12,532 bases of DNA from Opitutaceae bacterium (lineage in GTDB: Bacteria; Verrucomicrobiota; Verrucomicrobiia; Opitutales; Opitutaceae). The position numbers and the translations under genes are program-made. Shown one piece after another: positions 8,151-12,532 of the stretch. The stretch lies in NCBI GenBank assembly GCA_031254955.1, contig JAIRTK010000076.1, positions 1-12,532 of the forward strand. The letters run 5' to 3'. Under the pieces are notes generated by a model. The model saw only the letters and a list, made by a program, of their open reading frames with translations. It did no database searches and was not told the origin of the DNA. The stretch's first letter is position 1; each line of letters opens with the position of its first letter.

Positions 8151-9275
8151 ATGCTGACCGCCGATCACGTCATGCCCATCACCATGTGGGATTTCTCTTG
8201 GCTGGAGCGCCGCTGGCCGGGCGCGGGCTATGAGGACTGGGACCGGGCGCTCGACCAGCTCGCCGAGCGCGGCTACGAGGCCGTGCGCATCGACGCCTAC
8301 CCGCACCTCCTCGCCGCCGGTTTCGACCGCGAATGGGAACTGCTGCCGTGCTGGAACACCCAGGACTGGGGCGCGCCCGCGCGTTGCAAAGTGCGTCCCG
8401 GCCCGGCGCTGGTGCGGTTCATGCAAGCCTGCGCCTCGCGCAACATTCGCGTCGGCCTGTCCACTTGGTTCCGCCGCGACGTTGATAATATCCGCGTCCG
8501 CATCGCCACGCCGGAGCGCCACGCGGACATCTGGCTCGGCGTGCTGGAACGGCTCCGCCGCGAGGGCCTGCTCTCGTCACTGCTGTATGTTGACCTCTGC
8601 AACGAATGGACGCACTCCGGCTGGGCGCCGGTGTTTCACAACCCTCCGGGCTTCGCGCCCGACGAGTGGGACTCCCCGCCGTCGCTCGCGTGGCTCAACA
8701 CCGCCCTTGCCCGCGTGCGCGCGCGCTTCCCGGCGGTGCCGTTGACGGTCTCCACCAACACGCGCCCGTGGCGCTACGGTGAGGCGGACGTGTCGGCGTT
8801 TGACTTCATCGAGGCGCACCTCTGGATGGCGAGCGCCAACACCGGCGACTTCTACCAGCGCGTCGGCTACGCCTACGAAACATTCGACCCGCGCGGCTAT
8901 GAAAACCTCGCGCGCCACGGCGAGGCCGTCTATCGCGCCGACCCAGAGCACTGGCTGGGGCTGCTGGAGAATATGATAAACAGGACCGCCGGCGCCTCGC
9001 GCGCCGCGCACAGGCCGCTGGCTACCACCGAGGGCTGGAGCGTGGTGGATTACAAGGACTGGCCGCTGCTGGACTGGGGCTGGGTGAAGGAAGGCTGCGA
9101 GTTCGGCGTGGACGCCGCGCTCGCGACCGGCCGCTGGCGCGCGATGTGCACCTCGAACTTCTGCGGCCCGCAATTCCGCGGCATGTGGCGCGACGTGGAC
9201 TGGCACCGTCGCCTCACCGCCCGGCTGCGCGCCACCCCCGCGCCGCCTCCGGAGTTTCCAAGGACAGCCCAATGA
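8151..9275 (+). CDS. Cellulase-like (GH-A clan, PF12876-type) protein
   Basis: The product is 374 residues and is expected to be a TIM-barrel glycosidase or sugar-binding relative of the 'sugar-binding cellulase-like' family. The start at 8151 gives MLTADHVMPITMWDFSWLERRWPG, which matches my recollection of the family's N terminus; the frame is open upstream into the preceding gene, but that extension lacks sense. The candidate acid/base is E152 in DLCNEW (end of strand 4) and the candidate nucleophile is E294 in TTEGW (strand 7), the usual GH-A pair. Other landmarks are VRIDAYPHL (~46-54), VGLSTWFRRD (~101-110) and FIEAHLWM (~219-226). No signal peptide is present, so it is probably cytoplasmic and would act on an imported small glycoside. 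It follows the secreted-protein gene by 56 bp. The substrate is unknown; 'cellulase' should not be read literally. Confidence 0.85.
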   Translation: MLTADHVMPITMWDFSWLERRWPGAGYEDWDRALDQLAERGYEAVRIDAYPHLLAAGFDREWELLPCWNTQDWGAPARCKVRPGPALVRFMQACASRNIRVGLSTWFRRDVDNIRVRIATPERHADIWLGVLERLRREGLLSSLLYVDLCNEWTHSGWAPVFHNPPGFAPDEWDSPPSLAWLNTALARVRARFPAVPLTVSTNTRPWRYGEADVSAFDFIEAHLWMASANTGDFYQRVGYAYETFDPRGYENLARHGEAVYRADPEHWLGLLENMINRTAGASRAAHRPLATTEGWSVVDYKDWPLLDWGWVKEGCEFGVDAALATGRWRAMCTSNFCGPQFRGMWRDVDWHRRLTARLRATPAPPPEFPRTAQ

Positions 9276-9293
9276 AAACAATAAACCGTCATC

Positions 9294-9325
9294 TTGAACA
9301 AAAGGAATCGAAAGACACCAGAAAG
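9294..9325 (+). repeat. Dispersed repeat, type TTGAACARAAGGAA (copy 1)
   Basis: TTGAACAAAAGGAATCGAAA and the following AGACACCAG resemble the reverse complement of 9798-9826, which reads TTGAACAGAAGGAAACAAAG. The two copies are therefore inverted relative to each other and bracket the other repeats in this gap. Confidence 0.5.
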
Positions 9326-9388
9326 GCCATAATATAAAAACCATGCATCATCTTCTCCTGTTAAATAAAAACCTGCCATTAAACTGCC

Positions 9389-9437
9389 CGCGGATTGTTA
9401 TTCATAAAAAATCCGCGACAATCCGTGTAATCCATGG
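9389..9437. repeat. Dispersed repeat, type ATCCGTGTAATCC, with hairpin (copy 1)
   Basis: CGCGGATT (9389-9396) pairs with AATCCGCG (9410-9417) around a 13-nt loop, followed by AATCCGTGTAATCC (9420-9433). The 19-nt core at 9399-9417 matches 11595-11613 downstream of the symporter gene at 17 positions, and the 14-nt AATCCGTGTAATCC recurs exactly at 11606-11619. Confidence 0.8.
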
Positions 9438-9459
9438 ACGGCAAAACCGAACCATTGAC

Positions 9460-9539
9460 TTAATCACGGGAGCACGGAAGGGCGGAAACAATGCCCCTCT
9501 TTTTTCAGCGCTTCAGCTTTTCCGTGTTTCTGTGATTAA
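9460..9539. repeat. 80-bp palindromic dispersed repeat with wobble-compatible arms
   Basis: The left arm TTAATCACGGGAGCACGGAA (9460-9479) and the right arm 9520-9539 (TTCCGTGTTTCTGTGATTAA) pair at 17 of 20 positions, and the other three are G opposite T, i.e. G-U pairs in a + strand RNA. The inner sequence TTTTCAGCGCTTCAGC (9502-9517) recurs with one change at 11507-11522. Confidence 0.8.
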
Positions 9540-9557
9540 TAAAATCGAACAAATAAT

Positions 9558-9652
9558 TTAACCACGGAGACACGGAGAGCACGGAGCCATGAAAGAGATT
9601 TTAATAAAAGAACTCCTTCCGAACTCCGTGTCCTCCGTGTCTCCGTGGTTAA
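9558..9652. repeat. 95-bp palindromic CACGGAG dispersed repeat
   Basis: The left arm (9558-9586) begins TTAACCACGGAGACACGGAG and the right arm (9624-9652) ends CTCCGTGTCTCCGTGGTTAA. The 29-bp arms match at 27 positions around a 37-nt spacer. Within each arm CACGGAG is repeated three times. This sequence type occurs in intergenic regions of many unrelated environmental genomes and often yields spurious short ORFs. Confidence 0.9.
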
Positions 9653-9797
9653 ACAAAAACGCGCCATTATTTTAAACAGAAGGCGACAGAGACAACCGGA
9701 AAAACAATGGCAATAAAACCCTTTGCGAACGAAAATCCCACTATGGAAGCCGTTAAAGGCAGGGCGATTGTTGACTGCAAAGGGCATGAAATGCATT

Positions 9798-9826
9798 CTC
9801 CGTTCCCTTTGTTTCCTTCTGTTCAA
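9798..9826 (-). repeat. Dispersed repeat, type TTGAACARAAGGAA (copy 2, inverted)
   Basis: The + strand reads CTCCGTTCCCTTTGTTTCCT then TCTGTTCAA; its reverse complement resembles 9294-9325. It lies about 80 bp upstream of the symporter start. Confidence 0.5.
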
Positions 9827-9906
9827 TAAGAACCACCCATCTATTCGGACAGCATGAACATCGTTTTTCAGAAGTCCCATCAAACACAAACCCGAGCCAA
9901 AACCAC

Positions 9907-11439
9907 ATGATTCCCGTCCCCGTCCTCGCCGCCGTCCACGCCCGCACGCTCGCGTGGCAGGATTATATTGCGATTGCACTGTATTTCCTCTTCACCCTCG
10001 GCATCGGCTGGTGGTGCGCCCGCCGCAGGCAGACCGCCGCCAATGACTATTTCCTCGGCGGCGGTCGCGTCCCTTGGTGGGCGGCGGCGGTCAGCTTCTT
10101 CGCCACCGCCACCAGCGGCATCAGCTTCATGGCGCTGCCGGCCAAGTCGTATTTTGACAAAAACTGGCTCGCCTACGGCACCGTGCCCTCGCAGACCCTC
10201 GCCGGCTTCGTCGTCGGCTTTGTGTTTGTCGCCCTGTTGCGCCGCATGAGCGTCGCGACGATCTTCTCCTACCTCGACCGCCGTTTTGACCAGCGCGTGC
10301 GCGTGCTCGGCGCGGTGCTGGCGATTTTATTGAAAGTCGTCGGGCGCATGAGCGTCATCCTGCTGCTCCCGGCGCTCGCCCTGTCCACCGTCACCGGCCT
10401 CAATGTGTATGTGAGCATCCTGCTCATGGGCGTGGTCACCACCATTTACGCCGTCGAGGGCGGATTCGAGGCTGTCATCTGGACGGACTTCTTGCAGGCG
10501 ATTGTTGTCTTTGGCGGCATCATAGTGTCGTTGGTTTATCTCGCCGGCGGCGTGGACGGCGGCTTGCCGGGCATTCTAAAAGCCGGCGCCGCCAGCGGGC
10601 GTTTCACCATGCTCGACTGGAGTTTCAATCTCGCCGACGGCACCGTCTGGGTCTTCACCGGCATGTTTTTCGCCACCATCTTCACCTACCTCGGCGACCA
10701 GCCGCTCATGCAACGGATGCTGGCGATGTCCACCGACCGCGAGGCCACCGGCACCGTCGTGACCGGCTGCATCATCGGCACCGTCAGCGCCACCCTGTTC
10801 TTCTTCATCGGCACCTCCCTGTCTCTTTTCTACGAGGCCAACCCCGGAAGGCTCGCGGAAGGGCTGCCCAACGACGCCATCTTCCCGTTCTTCATCGCCA
10901 ACGAGCTGCCGCACGGCGTGGTCGGGCTTATCATCGCCGCGCTCTTCGCCGTTTCGATGGGCGCGCTCAGCGGCATCATCAACTCCGCCGCCGCCATTGT
11001 GGTCTCGGATTTCCAAATGCTGCTCCGGCCCGCCAGCACCGAAAGGCAGCGCGTCCGCGTGGCGCGCCTCACGACCTTTCTTTGCGGCATGTTTGCCACC
11101 GTGTTTGCCATGTGGCTGGCCGCGCAGGACGCAAAATCGCTCTGGGATGTGTTTATAAAACTCGTCGCCCTGGTCGGCGGCGGCTTCCCCGGCGTCTTCG
11201 CGCTCGGCATGTTGACCCGCCGCGCCAACGCGCCAGGCGTCATCATCGGCGCCGTGGCCAGCATCGTCGTCACTTGGTGGATTCAGAATTACACGGCGGC
11301 CAATGTGTTTGTTCACAGCTTCTTCGCCATCACCTCCTGCATGGTGATCGGCTACCTCGCCAGCCTGTTTTTCAGCGGAGCGACCAAGACCCGCGAGGAA
11401 CTGCGCGGCCTCATCCTCTGGGAAAAACTGGGACGTTAA
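9907..11439 (+). CDS. Sodium:solute symporter (SSS/SSF) family permease
   Basis: The product is 510 residues, typical of the family, with about 13 hydrophobic segments in the inner membrane. It should import a small solute, here most plausibly a sugar, sugar acid or glycoside from the neighbouring hydrolase pathway; the substrate cannot be read from sequence. Landmarks are YFLGGGRVPWWAAAVSFFA (~46-65), ATSGISFMALPAKSY (TM1 region, ~66-81), and the family signature EGGFEAVIWTDFLQAIV (184-200). The TM8-like segment AALFAVSMGALSGIINSAAA (344-363) carries G352-A353 where sodium-coupled members usually have two Ser/Thr sodium ligands (my ungapped alignment to NIS and vSGLT from memory). The ATG at 9907 gives a short N-terminal tail before TM0; no Shine-Dalgarno is seen. 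Both flanks are repeat-filled, so it is probably transcribed alone. Confidence 0.92.
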   Translation: MIPVPVLAAVHARTLAWQDYIAIALYFLFTLGIGWWCARRRQTAANDYFLGGGRVPWWAAAVSFFATATSGISFMALPAKSYFDKNWLAYGTVPSQTLAGFVVGFVFVALLRRMSVATIFSYLDRRFDQRVRVLGAVLAILLKVVGRMSVILLLPALALSTVTGLNVYVSILLMGVVTTIYAVEGGFEAVIWTDFLQAIVVFGGIIVSLVYLAGGVDGGLPGILKAGAASGRFTMLDWSFNLADGTVWVFTGMFFATIFTYLGDQPLMQRMLAMSTDREATGTVVTGCIIGTVSATLFFFIGTSLSLFYEANPGRLAEGLPNDAIFPFFIANELPHGVVGLIIAALFAVSMGALSGIINSAAAIVVSDFQMLLRPASTERQRVRVARLTTFLCGMFATVFAMWLAAQDAKSLWDVFIKLVALVGGGFPGVFALGMLTRRANAPGVIIGAVASIVVTWWIQNYTAANVFVHSFFAITSCMVIGYLASLFFSGATKTREELRGLILWEKLGR

Positions 11440-11442
11440 CTT

Positions 11443-11546
11443 TCGCCACGGAGAACACGGGAAATGCAAGGGGTTTCACGGAAACACGGAAAACCATATT
11501 TCTGTCTTTTCAGCGATTCAGCCCTTCCGCGCTTCCGCGATAAAAA
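11443..11546. repeat. Palindromic dispersed repeat (CACGGAA type, copy 2)
   Basis: TCACGGAAACACGGAA (11476-11491) pairs with TTCCGCGCTTCCGCGA (11525-11540) at 13 of 16 positions. All three exceptions are A opposite C, which become U-G pairs in a - strand RNA. It contains TTTTCAGCGATTCAGC (11507-11522), a one-base variant of 9502-9517, and starts just after the symporter stop codon with CGCCACGGAGAACACGG. Confidence 0.75.
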
Positions 11547-11564
11547 ACAAACCAATAAACTATT

Positions 11565-11623
11565 CACGGATTACAAAGATTTTTCACGGATTCCTATTCA
11601 TGAAAAATCCGTGTAATCCGCGG
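11565..11623. repeat. Dispersed repeat, type ATCCGTGTAATCC, with hairpin (copy 2)
   Basis: CACGGATT occurs at 11565-11572 and again at 11585-11592. The second pairs with AATCCGTG (11606-11613), giving an 8-bp stem with a 13-nt loop, the same geometry as copy 1 at 9389-9417. AATCCGTGTAATCC at 11606-11619 is identical to 9420-9433. Confidence 0.8.
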
Positions 11624-11699
11624 GCGACAAGAAATCAGCATTTTATTCAGGCAATAATGAACGGAATTTTGTATAAAAATAACACACGGGAAATTCCTG

Positions 11700-11746
11700 C
11701 CACGAATGAGCATGGGGACGCCAAAAACATGCGCGTCCATTCGTGG
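11700..11746. repeat. Bulged hairpin of the CCACGAATG repeat type
   Basis: CCACGAATG (11700-11708) pairs with CATTCGTGG (11738-11746). A second stem, GGACGC (11716-11721) with GCGTCC (11733-11738), continues inward, so the left arm carries a bulge of about 8 nt. The CGAATG/GGACGC motif looks like a further dispersed-repeat type. It lies 50 bp before the URO-D-family start. Confidence 0.65.
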
Positions 11747-11796
11747 TAAAAACGCGTTTCGTTCCGCTCAATAAACCAGTTCAATAAGTCCTCTTC

Positions 11797-12532
11797 ATGA
11801 CACCAAAAGAACGCGTTTACACAACCATGTCCGGCGGCAAGGCCGACCGGGTGCCGGTCATTCCCAAAATGTGGGTGGACACCGCCGCCCGCCTCACCGG
11901 CACGAGCCTGCTTGACGTGGTGCGTGACCCCGCGACCGCCCTCGGCGTGATGATCGATGCCGCGCTGGTGTGCGACTCGGACGCCATCCGCGTGTGGCAT
12001 TTCCCGCGCCGCGACGCCCGCGCCGGCTCCGACGGTCGCGTGGTCGAGTTCGACCGCGCCGGGCGCGCCATCGGCGAAGTGGACATGACCGGCGGCCTGC
12101 AAACACATTTGTATTCGCCGGAGTTCTTCGATGTCTCCGACCCCTATGCAATGGTGCACCACCATTTCTGGACCTGCGTGGAAAAACCGCTCGTCTCCAC
12201 CCAGGAGGACGCCGCGCGCATCTACGTGCCGCGCCCGGCGGATTACGTTCGCTTCGGCTGCGCCGGTCGCCTGCGCGCGCAGTTCGCCCGCGCCGGCGAC
12301 CGCGTGCTCGTCATCGGCGACTGCGACTGCCCCACCCTGTCGTTTTATATTTCATTTCGCGGCATGGACAACGCCCTGATGGATTTGATTGATAATCCCG
12401 GGCTGGCCAATGCCGTGATGGACAAGGCGACCGCCATCGCCATCGAGCGGGCGAAGTTCAACATCGACATGGGCCTGCGCGTGCTGCGTTTTCACGACTC
12501 GGCGGCGACCATGACGCTCCTCTCGCCCGCCA
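11797..12532 (+). CDS. Uroporphyrinogen decarboxylase (URO-D)-family protein, 3' partial
   Basis: The first 245 residues are visible and the frame is open to the right edge. The N terminus MTPKERVYTTMSGGKADRVPVIP has the typical URO-D/MtaA-like pattern 'M(T)xxERVxxxxxGxxxDRVPV'. Later landmarks are FDVSDPYAMVHHHF (~109-122), VLVIGDCDCPTLSFY (~171-185), GMDNALMDLIDNP (~189-201) and LRVLRFHDSAATMTLLSPA, matching the 'D.as...isP' segment where related methyltransferases bind ligand. The haem-pathway enzyme's arginine-rich N-terminal motif is absent, so a HemE role is unlikely; a corrinoid methyltransferase-like or other small-molecule role fits better. Start: this ATG gives the family N terminus; the next in-frame ATG would truncate it. 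It is 357 bp after the symporter gene, so it probably has its own promoter. The missing C-terminal part would carry any zinc-binding residues. Confidence 0.85.
   Translation, partial: MTPKERVYTTMSGGKADRVPVIPKMWVDTAARLTGTSLLDVVRDPATALGVMIDAALVCDSDAIRVWHFPRRDARAGSDGRVVEFDRAGRAIGEVDMTGGLQTHLYSPEFFDVSDPYAMVHHHFWTCVEKPLVSTQEDAARIYVPRPADYVRFGCAGRLRAQFARAGDRVLVIGDCDCPTLSFYISFRGMDNALMDLIDNPGLANAVMDKATAIAIERAKFNIDMGLRVLRFHDSAATMTLLSPA

Larger units (their letters stand above)
9276..9906. other. Repeat-rich intergenic region upstream of the symporter gene
   Basis: This 631-bp gap is visibly more AT-rich than the genes and holds no convincing coding sequence; its short open frames translate repeats. 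It contains at least five copies of dispersed repeat types, listed separately (9294-9325, 9389-9437, 9460-9539, 9558-9652, 9798-9826). The last 80 bp before the symporter start show no repeat and no clear promoter. TTGACT at 9773 is a possible -35 box, but no good -10 follows. Confidence 0.7.
11440..11796. other. Repeat-rich intergenic region downstream of the symporter gene
   Basis: This 357-bp gap is AT-rich and non-coding. It holds three dispersed-repeat units (11443-11546, 11565-11623, 11700-11746) plus a small stem GGAATTT/AAATTCC (11663-11669 with 11691-11697). TATAAA at 11672-11677 could be a -10 box for the following gene, but no matching -35 is evident. Confidence 0.7.

Noticed and set aside
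9343..9561. Small ORF of 72 codons in the gap before the symporter gene
   Set aside because: Its translation is simply read-through of the dispersed palindromic repeats, which are known to create spurious ORFs.
9773..9800. TTGACT followed by an AT-containing stretch as a promoter for the symporter gene
   Set aside because: The -35-like hexamer is good but no acceptable -10 hexamer lies at 16-18 bp spacing.
10576..11469. A 297-codon open frame on the - strand opposite the symporter gene
   Set aside because: The + strand product is an unmistakable SSS-family permease; the antisense product is a His/Asp/Gly-rich shadow.
9294..11746. The repeated short units as a CRISPR array
   Set aside because: The repeats are of several types, mostly palindromic and irregularly spaced; there are no uniform repeats with unique spacers and no cas genes.
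11647..12165. A 172-codon open frame on the - strand over the start of the URO-D-family gene
   Set aside because: The + strand frame from 11797 has the family's N-terminal pattern and stays open to the window edge; the - strand product has no recognisable feature and runs into the repeat region.

Overview
The window looks like a high-GC chromosomal stretch of a verrucomicrobium, most probably an Opitutaceae relative of the termite-gut isolates. This is an inference from three things: a giant autotransporter with PATR-type beta-strand repeats, a 'sugar-binding cellulase-like' protein, and dispersed intergenic repeats of the CACGGAG and CACGGATT kind. No rRNA, tRNA, CRISPR array or intact transposase is visible. 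All five real genes are on the + strand.

Layout. (1) 1-6149: the 3' part of a very large autotransporter, cut by the left edge. Its first third is an array of GGA[I/L/V] and FxxN motifs like those of the chlamydial Pmp adhesins. This is followed by PATR-type passenger repeats and a C-terminal beta-barrel. (2) 6150-6477: a gap containing a 207-bp MITE-like element with terminal inverted repeats and a TAA duplication, a strong hairpin and terminator-like stem inside it, and then a C-tract. (3) 6478-8094: an unrecognised secreted protein with a probable C-terminal carbohydrate-binding fold. (4) 8151-9275: a GH-A clan cellulase-like protein with no signal peptide. (5) 9276-9906: a gap made largely of palindromic dispersed repeats. 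(6) 9907-11439: a sodium:solute symporter family permease with altered residues at the usual sodium site. (7) 11440-11796: a second repeat-rich gap. (8) 11797 to the right edge: the N-terminal part of a uroporphyrinogen-decarboxylase-family protein, open to the end of the window.

How the genes may work together. The secreted protein and the cellulase-like protein are 56 bp apart and probably co-transcribed. With the symporter they suggest capture of a glycan or glycoside outside, import of a small product, and cytoplasmic hydrolysis. The URO-D-family gene may act on a related small molecule or in C1/corrinoid metabolism; nothing in the window proves this. The autotransporter looks like an independent surface adhesin gene. 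None of the four visible starts has a recognisable Shine-Dalgarno sequence. The most unusual points are the Pmp/PATR hybrid adhesin, the MITE-like insertion that may supply a terminator, and the matching repeat families on both sides of the symporter gene.
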